Origin: Mycolicibacterium cosmeticum
GTDB lineage: Bacteria; Actinomycetota; Actinomycetes; Mycobacteriales; Mycobacteriaceae
Direction: 5' to 3'
DNA length: 64,000 nucleotides
Assembly (NCBI RefSeq): GCF_000613185.1
Contig: NZ_CCBB010000001.1
Span: forward strand, 1,612,001 to 1,676,000
Shown: positions 25,435-33,864 of the stretch, piece by piece
Layout: every line of letters starts with the position of its first letter
Position numbering within the stretch: position 1 is the first letter of the stretch
Position numbers and translations under genes: made by a program
Notes under the pieces: model-generated
What the model saw: only the letters and a program-made list of their open reading frames with translations
Told to the model about the DNA's origin: nothing
Database searches by the model: none

Positions 25435-25704
25435 TTAGCCGCGGTCAACGGTGTTATAGCGTCCTTGCCGTACCCCTGCCACGGTCTCCAACAGGCGGTG
25501 CGCCATCGACTCAGCCTCCTCCACCGACATCATGACTATGGCGGGCTGATGCGCCGGATTTCCCGCCCGTAAACGCGGCTCGAAATGGCCAAATGGCCAC
25601 AATGAAATAGATACGTCCGTCACATTTCCGTACTGATCAACCGTGGCCGAGGACTCGACATGGGGGTTTACATCAAATTCCGTGAAGCTCATGCTCACAT
25701 GCAC
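25435..25704 (-). CDS. Hypothetical protein in the HNH operon
   Basis: An 89-residue protein, starting at GTG 25704 with a strong GGAGGT site 7 nt upstream. It contains a short beta-rich part (ATVDQYGNVTDVSISLWPFG) and a C-terminal helix (SVEEAESMAHRLLETVAGV). It lies 42 bp after the HNH gene on the same strand, so it could be a partner or immunity protein. No family was recognised. Confidence 0.55.
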   Translation of the reverse strand: MHVSMSFTEFDVNPHVESSATVDQYGNVTDVSISLWPFGHFEPRLRAGNPAHQPAIVMMSVEEAESMAHRLLETVAGVRQGRYNTVDRG

Positions 25705-25746
25705 GCAAAATACCTCCGGGTAGTGCGACTTTTCCTGTCGGCAGAA

Positions 25747-26691
25747 TCAAGCAGACGCGACCTTGTTCGACTTGGTGCGGTTACACTTCCAGCAAAGAGT
25801 CTGCAAATTCTCCGGAGTCGACAGACCGCCCCGCGAGACAGGGACTATATGGTCAACCTCCAGTAGGAGGTGTGGCTCTGCGGCGAGCGATACCGAGCAA
25901 TACCGGCAGGTGTGATTGTCGCGGGACTTGATCGAGTTGCGGAGCCTGGAGGTCATTAACGCGCGTTGGCCTGCAGCAGTCTTCCTCCAACGGATCTTCT
26001 GAGAGAGAGTCTCGATCAAGGCGTCGATGGTCGGCGTGTCGAATGTGACCGTCGCGCGCTGCGAGCTGTTCCCACCTGCGCTGACGTACTCGAATACGTA
26101 TATCGGGTAGGGAACAGTAATAGGCGATAATTGGACTCCGATATGCTCCATGAACTCGCCTGCGTAATGCTTCAAGATGAAGGCGGGCGGATTAATCGCT
26201 TGGGTGATACTCGCCTCACGCTGCTGAAGGTTGTAAACGGCATCCTGGAGCCGGGCGATATCGTCGCCGAGATTCTCAACGTCGGCAAGATGAGCCTCGT
26301 CAGCCTTAATGTTGAAGTACTTCATGACGTACTTCAACGGGTCTCCGCTGGCGTTCCGGACCACCTGCAACGAACAGTTATGAACATTGGGTGCGTGGTA
26401 GCTAGCTACGTTCCGGTCCCTGCGATAGTTCCAGTTGCTCGTGTTCTGGAACGATGCCAGATGGGCCTGCGATCCGGTATACGACGCACCGAGCTCAAAC
26501 GTCCCGCGACTCCGGATCTCCGAAATGTAGTGTGCAAGCTCGTTGTGCTCACGCACGAACGAAGCGATTCGATTCTTATGAGCCAAGAACTCTTCGCTGG
26601 CGAAGTACCGCTCTTTGAGAATGTACCGGCCGATCCGGTATGCGCCCCAGCCCGCAAGAGCGACGATGCCGATCAGTAGGAGAGCTTCCAT
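25747..26691 (-). CDS. Membrane-anchored HNH endonuclease
   Basis: A 314-residue protein. A membrane helix occupies residues 1-22 (EALLLIGIVALAGWGAYRIG). A middle region of about 220 residues includes a coiled-coil stretch (residues about 145-175). The C-terminal 60 residues form an HNH nuclease with two CxxC pairs (CRYC, CWKC), the DHIVPVSRGG core and the later Asn. ATG 26691 is used; a GTG at 26718 would add nine residues. A membrane-tethered nuclease in a cargo island suggests action on incoming DNA, but that is inference. The gene is A/T-rich compared with its surroundings. Confidence 0.7.
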   Translation of the reverse strand: MEALLLIGIVALAGWGAYRIGRYILKERYFASEEFLAHKNRIASFVREHNELAHYISEIRSRGTFELGASYTGSQAHLASFQNTSNWNYRRDRNVASYHAPNVHNCSLQVVRNASGDPLKYVMKYFNIKADEAHLADVENLGDDIARLQDAVYNLQQREASITQAINPPAFILKHYAGEFMEHIGVQLSPITVPYPIYVFEYVSAGGNSSQRATVTFDTPTIDALIETLSQKIRWRKTAAGQRALMTSRLRNSIKSRDNHTCRYCSVSLAAEPHLLLEVDHIVPVSRGGLSTPENLQTLCWKCNRTKSNKVASA

Positions 26692-27004
26692 ATTGTCAGA
26701 GGTCCTTTGCCCGTTCACCTGTCAAGCGAACGGACTCTAACAAGGAGCAACGACAAGCTTCTTCGAAAAGCTGAAATCAGTGGAGTCAGGTTCGGACGGG
26801 CCTCGCCTCTCGGACCCGGCCGTTTACGTCGGTCCAAGTGACAGCAAACGAGCAGTCGGTGCAACGTGCCCTCAGCCCCCTTCGCTAAGTCGCGCTACTT
26901 CGGGCAACGTCCTGCGGGGTGACGATGAGGTCACGGCGGTCCGAGAGCCCACGGGCGAGGCGCGCCGGTTCGCCGGCGAATAGATATGACTGACCGCGAA
27001 GCGC
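26692..27004. other. Intergenic region, no gene recognised
   Basis: 313 bases between the HNH gene and the HTH gene. A TTGACA hexamer lies just before the HNH start on the minus strand (about 26719-26724), but no matching -10 box was convincing. Short open frames here have no protein-like features. Confidence 0.5.
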
Positions 27005-27415
27005 TCACCTGTCGGACAGCGCCCTTACGTCCTCCGGCAGGAACGCGCAGACACCGGGCGTACCGGTCGGCTTCGCTTCGATGCGGCCACTGCGAACAGC
27101 GTCCATGAACGCCGCGGGGCCGAGACCCGACTGTTGCTGGGCGTCGTCGGCGGGCACCATGCCTCCCGGCACCACGTCACGGCGAGCGACCGCCCTCCGG
27201 TTTGCCCTGGCAACGTGCGGCTGGTTCATGTCACTGACCAGACCGCCAATCTCTTTCTGGGACAGACCGGCGCGGATCGCGTTGACGATCAGCCCGTCGC
27301 GAATCACCAGAGCGATGTAGTCCTGGGTGCGGGCGCTTTGGTACTCGTGCTCGGCCTCAGCCAGAGCGGTGCGGATCGCTTCTTGGCGCGCGTGTACCTC
27401 TTCTGTAGTCAACAT
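27005..27415 (-). CDS. HTH-domain protein, possible regulator or antitoxin
   Basis: A 136-residue protein from ATG 27415. A charged N-terminal helix (LTTEEVHARQEAIRTALAEA) is followed by a helix-turn-helix (IRAGLSQKEIGGLVSDMNQ, about residues 47-65) and a C-terminal segment ending in FLPEDVRALSDR that resembles a small second HTH-like unit. The start codon is embedded in a direct repeat that looks like an operator, so self-regulation is likely. It may control the downstream HNH module. Confidence 0.6.
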   Translation of the reverse strand: MLTTEEVHARQEAIRTALAEAEHEYQSARTQDYIALVIRDGLIVNAIRAGLSQKEIGGLVSDMNQPHVARANRRAVARRDVVPGGMVPADDAQQQSGLGPAAFMDAVRSGRIEAKPTGTPGVCAFLPEDVRALSDR

Positions 27416-27416
27416 A

Positions 27417-27439
27417 TATACCAGGCTGGCATATACCAG
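27417..27439. promoter_or_regulatory. Direct repeat TATACCAG x2 at the HTH gene start
   Basis: TATACCAG occurs at about 27418-27425 and 27433-27440, 15 bp apart, directly before the ATG at 27415. A related GGTATGC follows. This spacing and position suit an autoregulatory operator. Confidence 0.45.
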
Positions 27440-27485
27440 AGTGGGTATGCAACCACTTCTCGGAGCGAGCACGAAATATGCTTGT

Positions 27486-27532
27486 TCAGGTTGACCAGAC
27501 CCATTGCTGGAAACGGAAGTCCACTACCTCGC
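27486..27532 (-). repeat. ychF 3'-end remnant, third (most diverged) copy
   Basis: Minus strand encodes REVVDFRFQQWVWST-stop. The core 27514-27529 has three mismatches to the ychF core. The stop codon of the proteasome-like gene falls inside it. It marks the boundary between the middle and the innermost module. Confidence 0.55.
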
Positions 27533-28456
27533 GGTCGGTGCGTCCGGAGTCACCCCGGGGCCCAAACGCCCCGTCGGCCGACGCGGATCGGTTCCGCTGG
27601 AGGGCGGAGCATCTGGTCCGACCGACTGATCGGACATGGAAATCTTGAGGTAGCCGTCGGCGTATGTTGCGATCCGTCGATCGAACCGCTCGCCATCATT
27701 TATTGGCCGTCCTCCGAAGTGATCGACGCCCTCGGCAGTCCGCCACACGAAGCTCTCGGTTTCGCCGTACTGATATATGCGCAGGAGCTGCGGCACTCCT
27801 CCCACAGTTCGAACGGTGACGTCTCCGATGAGATCCATGAGCACTTCCAACGGCTCCCAGTCGAGGTTGGCGTCTCGGGCCATGTCTTCCGCCTCCGGGT
27901 GCCCCGCAATCGGAACTGGGAGACCGCGCACTTCTTTGAGACGGTGCAGCCGGGCCCGGGCCTCGCTGCTGGCATCCCCGGCGAAGTAGATGCCATAGGC
28001 ACGCTCTGGGTATAGCTCAGGCAGAGGGTGCATTCTGAGAACCCCGGAACCGTCGTATCTGTACGAATACGCCTCGAACCGCAGCCGCCGCCACGACCAT
28101 CCCATCAACACCACGTCGAGTTCGGGTACGTCCGGTTCAGTAGCCCCTGAGTGCAGGTCGCTAACACCCGCACGGCTGTCCGCGTATACATCTGCGAGCT
28201 TGCGCGCCAGGTATCCGATATCAGTCCGCCCAGAACGATTGCCGTCGAGCAGCAAACAGAGGTTAGTCGCCTGAATCAAGAACGCGTACGCGGCGGTCGC
28301 CTCGCCCGACATCGCGATTGCCGTCGCGGGGCGAGGCAGCGGCATCAGCTTGGGGCACTTGTCCCACGACTCCCCTCCGCTGAGACGCGAGTCCGCGACC
28401 GCAACGAGTTCCCGGAGTGTCTCGTTCTGGCGGACCCAGACCGCCACGAGTGTCAT
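27524..28456 (-). CDS. Proteasome-like Ntn-hydrolase (HslV/proteasome-beta fold), island cargo
   Basis: A 310-residue protein. The N-terminus (MTLVAVWV...ELVAVADSRLSGG...CPKLMPL...AIAMSGEATAAYAF) follows the proteasome/HslV pattern: Thr2 would be the nucleophile after Met removal, with Asp22 and Lys36 near the expected Asp17 and Lys33. Later FEAYSYRYDGSG and AYGIYFAGDASSEARARL fit the second half of the fold. The C-terminal 100 residues are extra. The gene starts 10 bp after the ychF stop, so it is probably transcribed with ychF. It is not the housekeeping proteasome beta subunit, which is encoded with prcA and pup. The fold call is from motif order only. Confidence 0.55.
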   Translation of the reverse strand: MTLVAVWVRQNETLRELVAVADSRLSGGESWDKCPKLMPLPRPATAIAMSGEATAAYAFLIQATNLCLLLDGNRSGRTDIGYLARKLADVYADSRAGVSDLHSGATEPDVPELDVVLMGWSWRRLRFEAYSYRYDGSGVLRMHPLPELYPERAYGIYFAGDASSEARARLHRLKEVRGLPVPIAGHPEAEDMARDANLDWEPLEVLMDLIGDVTVRTVGGVPQLLRIYQYGETESFVWRTAEGVDHFGGRPINDGERFDRRIATYADGYLKISMSDQSVGPDAPPSSGTDPRRPTGRLGPGVTPDAPTAR

Positions 28457-28466
28457 ATGAGCGCGC

Positions 28467-29564
28467 CTAGACCTTGCTCTTCGAGGTAGACGTTGTTCCA
28501 AAGCGGAACTCCACCACATCCCCGTCGGCCATCACGTAATCCTTGCCCTCCATCCGGACCTTGCCGGCGGCCTTGGCGGCGGCCATCGAGCCGGCCTCCA
28601 TCAGGTCCTCGAAGGACACGATCTCGGCCTTGATGAAGCCCTTCTCGAAGTCGCTGTGGATCACCCCGGCGGCCTTCGGCGCGGTGTCGCCGCGGTGAAT
28701 CGTCCAGGCGCGCGCCTCTTTCGGGCCCGCGGTCAGATACGTCTGCAGGTTCAGCGTGTGAAAACCGGCGCGCGCCAACGCATCCAGGCCGCGTTCGGTC
28801 TGGCCGATGGACTCCAGCAGCTCGGCGGCCGACTCGTCGTCGAGCTCCTGCAGTTCGGCCTCGATCTTGGCGTCCAGGAACACCGCGTCGGCCGGGGCCA
28901 CCAGCTCGCGCAGCTCCGCGACGCGAGCCGCGTCGGTCAGCACCGACTCGTCGGCGTTGAACACGTACAGGAACGGTTTGGTGGTGAGCAGGTTCAGCTC
29001 GCGTAGCACCGACCAGTCCTGCCCGGTCGAAAACAGGGTCTTACCGCTGTCGAACACGGCCTGGGCCGCCAGCGCCGCCTCCAGCACCGGCTTGCGGTCC
29101 TTGTTGTTGCGGGCTTCCTTCTCCAGCCGCGGCACCGCCTTCTCCAGCGTCTGCATATCGGCCAGGATCAGCTCGGTCTCGATCACCTCGATATCGGAGC
29201 GTGGGTCCACCCGGCCGTCCACGTGCACCACGTCGTCGTCGGCGAACACCCGCACCACCTGACAGATGGCGTCACACTCGCGGATGTTGGCCAGGAACTT
29301 GTTGCCCAGCCCGGCGCCCTCGGAGGCACCCTTGACGATGCCGGCGATATCGACGAAGGTCACCGGCGCCGGCACGGTCTTCTCCGAGCCGAACACCTTG
29401 GCCAGCGCGTCCAGCCGCGGATCGGGCAGCGCGACCACGCCCTCGTTGGGTTCGATCGTCGCGAACGGGTAGTTGGCCGCCAGCACGTCGTTCCGGGTCA
29501 ACGCGTTGAAGAGCGTCGACTTGCCCACGTTCGGTAATCCGACGATTCCCAGGTTCAAGCTCAC
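28467..29564 (-). CDS. ychF: Redox-regulated ATPase/GTPase YchF with replaced C-terminus
   Basis: A 365-residue Obg-family P-loop NTPase that binds ATP and associates with ribosomes. Visible are the P-loop GLPNVGKST, the [17 protein letters not shown] switch, FNADES (the NxxE variant that favours ATP) and the C-terminal TGS-like domain. Family members end in ...FNV; here the end is VVEFRF followed by [10 protein letters not shown], an altered ten-residue tail brought by the inserted island. GTG 29564 is preceded by GGAG and by a TAGACT box nine bases upstream. The protein should still be functional. Confidence 0.93.
   Translation of the reverse strand: MSLNLGIVGLPNVGKSTLFNALTRNDVLAANYPFATIEPNEGVVALPDPRLDALAKVFGSEKTVPAPVTFVDIAGIVKGASEGAGLGNKFLANIRECDAICQVVRVFADDDVVHVDGRVDPRSDIEVIETELILADMQTLEKAVPRLEKEARNNKDRKPVLEAALAAQAVFDSGKTLFSTGQDWSVLRELNLLTTKPFLYVFNADESVLTDAARVAELRELVAPADAVFLDAKIEAELQELDDESAAELLESIGQTERGLDALARAGFHTLNLQTYLTAGPKEARAWTIHRGDTAPKAAGVIHSDFEKGFIKAEIVSFEDLMEAGSMAAAKAAGKVRMEGKDYVMADGDVVEFRFGTTSTSKSKV
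28504..28519 (-). repeat. ychF 3'-end core, copy inside the intact gene
   Basis: The 16-nt core within ychF (codons for D-VVEFR). Identical to 24105-24120; presumed insertion site of the cargo modules. Confidence 0.7.
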
Positions 29565-29663
29565 GGACTCCAGAGTCTAGAAGAAAGAACATGCGGGCCT
29601 TGCCACAGAACCACCGAGCGGCTCGCCACAGCGTGCTGGGCGGACGCTCGCAGCAGAAGCCGG

Positions 29664-29669
29664 TACGGT
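29664..29669 (+). promoter_or_regulatory. -10 box (TACGGT), leaderless
   Basis: TACGGT followed by 6 nt and the GTG start at 29676. Confidence 0.55.
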
Positions 29670-29675
29670 CAACAT

Positions 29676-30743
29676 GTGTCAGCTCAGCCCGCAGAGCAGG
29701 CGGACGCGGTGATCGACCGCTCCGCGCTCCCCCGTATCCCGGGGTTGCCGTGGTGGAGCGCCGTGGTAATCGCGGTGGTCTTCACCGCGATCGGATTCGC
29801 CTTCGACGCCGGTTCAGGCCACAAGGAGCTCGGCGCGGTCTTCGCGACGTGCTACGTGCTGGGGTGCGTGCTGGCGGTCCTGGCCGTTCGCCAATCCGCG
29901 GTGTTCACCGCCGTCATCCAGCCGCCGCTCATCCTGTTCGTCGCCGTCCCTGGCGCCTATTTCATGTTCCACAGCGCCGAGATCGGCGGCATCAAGGACA
30001 TCCTGATCAATTGCGGATATCCGCTGATCGAGCGGTTCCCGCTGATGTTCTTCACCGCGGCCGCGGTGCTGATCATCGGCATGGTGCGCTGGTACATCGG
30101 GGCGTCGAACAAGCGGCTGTGGCCTGACAAGCCGGCGGCGCACGTCTCCGCGGCGGCTGCGGCGGAAGCGCCGGCCCGGCGGGTGGCGCGGCGTTTCGCC
30201 CAGAAGTCGGCGGCCGCCGCGGGCACAGCGGACACCGGTGACACCGCCGATGACCAGGCCCCGCCCGCCCCCCCGCGTCGCAGGCCGGCCCGTCGGCCGA
30301 ACCCGGACGCGGCCCCCTCCGCGGCCCGCCGCGCCCGCTCGGGCGAGCCGTCCCGCGCCCGGCACACCCGGCCACCGGAGAACGACATCGCCGCATCGGC
30401 GGCGGCCGCCGACCGCCGCGAGCGGATGGCCGCGCGGGAACGGCAGGCCCGCAGCCGCCGCGACGCCGAGCCGCCGATCGACCCGGCCCGGCAGCCGCGC
30501 CGGCCCCGGCCCTCCACCCGCGAGCCACGCCGGCCCGCCCCGGGTGGGTATGAACCGGCGGACTACTACGAGCGGCCCCGCCGCCCGAAGAGCCCGGACG
30601 CCTACGGGCGCGAACCGCGCTACGACGAGCGGCAGCGCCCGCCGGCCGGCACCGACCACCACCCGGTATCCCGGGTGCGTTATCGCAGCAGCGATGAGGA
30701 CCACCGGCCGCGCACCACGCGCCGGTTCGACGAGGAGAGCTAG
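29676..30743 (+). CDS. DUF6542-type membrane protein with long Arg/Pro-rich tail
   Basis: A 355-residue protein. The first 145 residues carry four membrane helices (the domain found in the Rv1111c family). The remaining 210 residues are a hydrophilic, Arg/Pro/Ala-rich cytoplasmic tail with many RRP and ERPRR blocks. The gene sits between ychF and ispH as in M. tuberculosis. The function is unknown; similar tails in mycobacteria occur on proteins of the growing pole and the division site, but that link is speculative here. Confidence 0.8.
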   Translation: MSAQPAEQADAVIDRSALPRIPGLPWWSAVVIAVVFTAIGFAFDAGSGHKELGAVFATCYVLGCVLAVLAVRQSAVFTAVIQPPLILFVAVPGAYFMFHSAEIGGIKDILINCGYPLIERFPLMFFTAAAVLIIGMVRWYIGASNKRLWPDKPAAHVSAAAAAEAPARRVARRFAQKSAAAAGTADTGDTADDQAPPAPPRRRPARRPNPDAAPSAARRARSGEPSRARHTRPPENDIAASAAAADRRERMAARERQARSRRDAEPPIDPARQPRRPRPSTREPRRPAPGGYEPADYYERPRRPKSPDAYGREPRYDERQRPPAGTDHHPVSRVRYRSSDEDHRPRTTRRFDEES

Positions 30744-30747
30744 CCGC

Positions 30748-31749
30748 TCACCCGCGCGGCGGACGGATCTCGCGCGGCAGGGCGAACACCAACGTCTCGT
30801 TCGCGGTGGTGACCGGCTGCACCGTGTCGTAGCCGTACTCCGCCAGGCGCTCCAGTACGCCGCGCACCAGGATCTCGGGGACCGAGGCGCCCGAGGTGAC
30901 ACCGATGGTCGTCACCCCGGAGAACCAGGCCGGGTCGATATCGTCGGCGTAATCCACCAGGTAGGCGTGCTGCGATCCGGCGTTCAGCGCCACCTCGACC
31001 AGGCGCACCGAGTTCGACGAGTTCTTCGAGCCGACCACGATCACCAGCTCGCACTCCGGTGCCATGGCCTTGACCGCGACCTGGCGGTTCTGGGTGGCGT
31101 AGCAGATGTCGTCGCTGGGCGGGTCCTGCAGCGTCGGGAACTTCTCCCGCAACCGGCGCACGGTCTCCATGGTTTCGTCCACGCTCAGCGTGGTCTGGGA
31201 CAGCCAGATGACCTTGTTGGGGTCACGGACGGTCACCTTGTCCACGGCGTCGGGATTGTCGACGACCTGTACGTGCTCGGGTGCCTCACCGGCGGTGCCG
31301 ACCACCTCTTCGTGTCCCTCGTGCCCGACGAGCAGGATGTCGTAGTCGTCGCGGGCGAACCGCTTGGCCTCGTTGTGCACCTTGGTGACCAGCGGGCAGG
31401 TGGCGTCGATGGTCCGCAGGTTGCGGGCCGCGGCCTCCTCGTGCACGGTCGGGGCGACGCCGTGCGCGGAGAACACCACTATGGCGCCCTCGGGCACCTC
31501 GTCGGTCTGCTCGACGAACACCGCGCCGGCCTTGGCCAGGGTGTCGACGACGTAGCGGTTGTGCACGATCTCGTGCCGGACGTAGATCGGGGCGCCGTGC
31601 TTCTCCAGTGCGCGTTCGACGGTCTCGACGGCGCGGTCCACACCGGCGCAGTATCCGCGCGGTTCGGCGAGCAGCACACGTTTGCCGGCCACCCCCGAAC
31701 TCACCGAGCTCGAGGCGCCCGGAATACCCATGTTGACGGTTGGTGGCAT
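30748..31749 (-). CDS. ispH: 4-hydroxy-3-methylbut-2-enyl diphosphate reductase IspH
   Basis: A 333-residue IspH, the last enzyme of the MEP pathway, making IPP and DMAPP with a [4Fe-4S] cluster. The three cluster Cys residues are in [17 protein letters not shown] and [15 protein letters not shown] contexts, and the His in SAHGVAPTV and the THEE-like region VHEEAAARN are present. ATG 31749 is chosen because a TACCCT box lies 7 nt upstream. It is divergent from the next gene by 54 bp. Confidence 0.95.
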   Translation of the reverse strand: MPPTVNMGIPGASSSVSSGVAGKRVLLAEPRGYCAGVDRAVETVERALEKHGAPIYVRHEIVHNRYVVDTLAKAGAVFVEQTDEVPEGAIVVFSAHGVAPTVHEEAAARNLRTIDATCPLVTKVHNEAKRFARDDYDILLVGHEGHEEVVGTAGEAPEHVQVVDNPDAVDKVTVRDPNKVIWLSQTTLSVDETMETVRRLREKFPTLQDPPSDDICYATQNRQVAVKAMAPECELVIVVGSKNSSNSVRLVEVALNAGSQHAYLVDYADDIDPAWFSGVTTIGVTSGASVPEILVRGVLERLAEYGYDTVQPVTTANETLVFALPREIRPPRG

Positions 31750-31756
31750 GCCTTCC

Positions 31757-31762
31757 AGGGTA
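31757..31762 (-). promoter_or_regulatory. -10 box (TACCCT) of ispH, leaderless
   Basis: TACCCT followed by 7 nt and the ATG start. Confidence 0.5.
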
Positions 31763-31790
31763 CTTACCTGCCCCCGCAGCGGGCCAGCCG

Positions 31791-31796
31791 TAGGCT
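31791..31796 (+). promoter_or_regulatory. -10 box (TAGGCT), leaderless
   Basis: TAGGCT followed by 7 nt and the ATG at 31804; only 28 bp separate it from the divergent ispH box. Confidence 0.55.
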
Positions 31797-31803
31797 GGCA
31801 ACC

Positions 31804-32361
31804 ATGTCGACAGCACCGTACGGAGTCCGACTGCTGGTGGGTGTCGCGGTGACCGCCCTGGACGAGACCCGCAAGCTCCCGCAGACCATCCTCGCCTACC
31901 CGATGACGGTCGCCAGTCAGGTCGCGCATCTGGTGATGAAGGTCCAGCAGGACGTGGCCGACCTGGTGATCCGTGGTGACGAAACGCTGGAGAGCCTGTT
32001 CCCGCCGAAGGACGAGCAGCCCGAGTGGGCGACGTTCGACGAGGACCTGCCCGCCGACGAGGGTGACGCGGTCGACATCCCGGTCACACGCACCAACGAA
32101 GGCCGCTTCGCGCTCTACAGCGAAGGTGAACCGGACCGCCCGGCCGAGGACAAGCCGGCGCCGCGCACCAACGGTTCGGCCCCGGCCGTGGTCGCCGACC
32201 TGGGGTACGACGCGCTGACGCTGGCCCAGCTGCGCGCCCGGATGACCTCCCTGAAAGTGGACGAGCTCGAGGCCCTGCTGGCCTACGAGGAGGCCACCAA
32301 GGCCCGCGCGCCGTTCCAGACCCTGCTCGCCAACAGGATCACCCGCGCGACGGCGAAGTGA
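31804..32361 (+). CDS. Lipid-droplet-associated-type protein (Rv1109c family)
   Basis: A 185-residue protein. The N-terminal 60 residues form an amphipathic/hydrophobic helical region ([34 protein letters not shown]) like those that coat lipid droplets. An acidic linker follows, and the C-terminal 45 residues ([34 protein letters not shown]) are a helical hairpin. It overlaps xseA by 4 bp (GTGA). The lipid-droplet role is from the family name used for this group, not from anything decisive in the sequence. Confidence 0.7.
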   Translation: MSTAPYGVRLLVGVAVTALDETRKLPQTILAYPMTVASQVAHLVMKVQQDVADLVIRGDETLESLFPPKDEQPEWATFDEDLPADEGDAVDIPVTRTNEGRFALYSEGEPDRPAEDKPAPRTNGSAPAVVADLGYDALTLAQLRARMTSLKVDELEALLAYEEATKARAPFQTLLANRITRATAK

Positions 32362-33593
32362 GCGATCCCGGCCAGTCACCGGAGAACCCCTGGCCGGTCA
32401 GGGCGGTGGCCACCCGGGTGGCCAAGTGGATCGACCGGCTGGGCACCGTCTGGGTGGAGGGTCAGATCGCCCAGCTGACCATGCGGCCGGGCTGGGGCAC
32501 CGTGTTCATGGTGTTGCGCGACCCGGCCGCCGACATGTCGCTGACCATCACCTGCGTCCGGGACCTGGTGGTGAACGCCCCGGTGAAGCTGGCCGAGGGC
32601 ACCCAGGTGATCGTGTACGGCAAACCGGTCTTCTACACCGGCCGTGGCACGTTCTCGCTGCGGGTCACCGACATCCGCGCGGTCGGCATCGGTGAACTGC
32701 TGGCTCGGATCGAGCGCCTGCGCCGGTTGCTGGATGCCGAAGGGTTGTTCGATCCGCGGCTGAAGCGTCCGATTCCGTTCCTGCCCAGCACCATCGGGCT
32801 GATCACCGGGCGCGCGTCGGCCGCCGAGCACGATGTCGTCGCCGTGGCGTCGGCCCGCTGGCCGGCGGTGCGGTTCGCCGTCCGCAACACCGTGGTGCAG
32901 GGACCGAATGCGGTACCGCAGATCGTCGACGAGCTGCGCGCCTTGGACGCCGACCCCGAGGTGGACGTGATCGTGCTGGCCCGCGGCGGCGGCAGCGTCG
33001 AGGACCTGCTGCCGTTCTCCGACGAGACACTGTGCCGCGCCATCGCCGCCTGCACCACCCCGGTGATCAGCGCCGTCGGGCACGAGCCGGACAACCCACT
33101 GTGTGACCTGGTGGCCGATCTGCGCGCCGCCACCCCGACCGATGCCGCCAAACGCCTGGTGCCCGACGCGGCCGCCGAACAGGCCATGGTGACCGATCTG
33201 CGCCGGCGCGCCGCGCACGCGCTGCGGCACTGGGTGCACCGCGAGGAACGCCTGATCGACCAATTGCGCACCCGGCCGGTGCTGGCCCAGCCGCTGCTGG
33301 CACTGAATGCCCGCGCCGACGAGGTGCAGCGGGCCCGGGCCGCGGCGCGCCGCGACATCAACCGGCTGATCGCCGGCGAGAGCGACCGGTTGGAACACCT
33401 GACGGCCCGGTTGTCCACGTTGGGCCCGGCCGCCACCCTGGCCAGGGGTTACGCCGTCGTGCAGGTTTTGGACGGCGCCGAGGCAGCCGTCCTGCGGTCC
33501 GTCACCGAAGCCCCGGCGGGCACCCGGCTTCGGGTCCGCGTCGCCGACGGCGCCGTCATCACCACGAGCGAGGGATCAGATGAAGCCCATTAG
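32358..33593 (+). CDS. xseA: Exodeoxyribonuclease VII large subunit
   Basis: A 411-residue XseA. It has an N-terminal OB-fold ([24 protein letters not shown]), the central catalytic domain with [34 protein letters not shown] and [14 protein letters not shown], and a coiled-coil C-terminus. With XseB it degrades single-stranded DNA in both directions. It starts with GTG overlapping the upstream gene and overlaps xseB by 14 bp. Confidence 0.95.
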   Translation: MSDPGQSPENPWPVRAVATRVAKWIDRLGTVWVEGQIAQLTMRPGWGTVFMVLRDPAADMSLTITCVRDLVVNAPVKLAEGTQVIVYGKPVFYTGRGTFSLRVTDIRAVGIGELLARIERLRRLLDAEGLFDPRLKRPIPFLPSTIGLITGRASAAEHDVVAVASARWPAVRFAVRNTVVQGPNAVPQIVDELRALDADPEVDVIVLARGGGSVEDLLPFSDETLCRAIAACTTPVISAVGHEPDNPLCDLVADLRAATPTDAAKRLVPDAAAEQAMVTDLRRRAAHALRHWVHREERLIDQLRTRPVLAQPLLALNARADEVQRARAAARRDINRLIAGESDRLEHLTARLSTLGPAATLARGYAVVQVLDGAEAAVLRSVTEAPAGTRLRVRVADGAVITTSEGSDEAH

Positions 33594-33792
33594 TCAATTG
33601 GGGTACGAAGAGGCACGCGACGAGCTGGTCGAGGTGGTGCGCACCCTGGAGCAGGGCGGCCTGGACCTGGACGCCTCGCTGAAGCTCTGGGAACGGGGTG
33701 AAGAGCTGGCCAAACGGTGTGAAGAACACCTGGCCGGGGCGCGTAAACGGGTCGAGGACGCCCTGGGTGCCGCCGACGTCGAGGACGATTGA
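33580..33792 (+). CDS. xseB: Exodeoxyribonuclease VII small subunit
   Basis: A 70-residue XseB ([37 protein letters not shown] pattern, here in pieces), normal length for the family. It binds the coiled coil of XseA. The ATG lies inside the xseA 3' end, so translation is coupled. Confidence 0.95.
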   Translation: MKPISQLGYEEARDELVEVVRTLEQGGLDLDASLKLWERGEELAKRCEEHLAGARKRVEDALGAADVEDD

Positions 33793-33836
33793 TCGCACAA
33801 CCGGCGTGGGCCGACTTCATCGCCGGCCTTTAAAAT

Positions 33837-33850
33837 TAGAACACGTTTCA
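33837..33850. promoter_or_regulatory. KstR operator upstream of the 3beta-HSD gene
   Basis: TAGAACACGTTTCA matches the KstR consensus TNNAACNNGTTNNA at every fixed position. It ends two bases before a TATGCT -10 box (33853-33858) that is 6 nt from the ATG, so a bound repressor would block RNA polymerase. KstR is the cholesterol-catabolism repressor of mycobacteria. Confidence 0.8.
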
Positions 33851-33864
33851 TTTATGCTCTGGGC

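Larger units (their letters stand above)
24105..28519. mobile_element. Composite cargo island inserted at the 3' end of ychF
   Basis: The segment is bounded by 16-nt direct repeats of the ychF 3' end (24105-24120, 28504-28519) and contains two more, diverged copies (24774-24789 and 27514-27529). It divides into three modules: vapBC (24.12-24.77 kb); a pseudogene, a small unknown gene, an HNH nuclease and a HTH protein (24.79-27.51 kb); and a proteasome-like hydrolase (27.53-28.50 kb). The middle module is visibly richer in A and T than the flanks. No integrase, transposase or tRNA is present. That it is mobile is inferred from the repeats; the mechanism is unknown. Confidence 0.65.

Noticed and set aside
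26780..26983. 67-codon plus-strand frame in the island
   Set aside because: No ribosome-binding site, no leaderless promoter and no protein-like pattern.
24105..28519. tRNA or integrase as explanation for the island
   Set aside because: No tRNA-like cloverleaf and no tyrosine or serine recombinase motifs were found; the repeats come from the ychF coding end.
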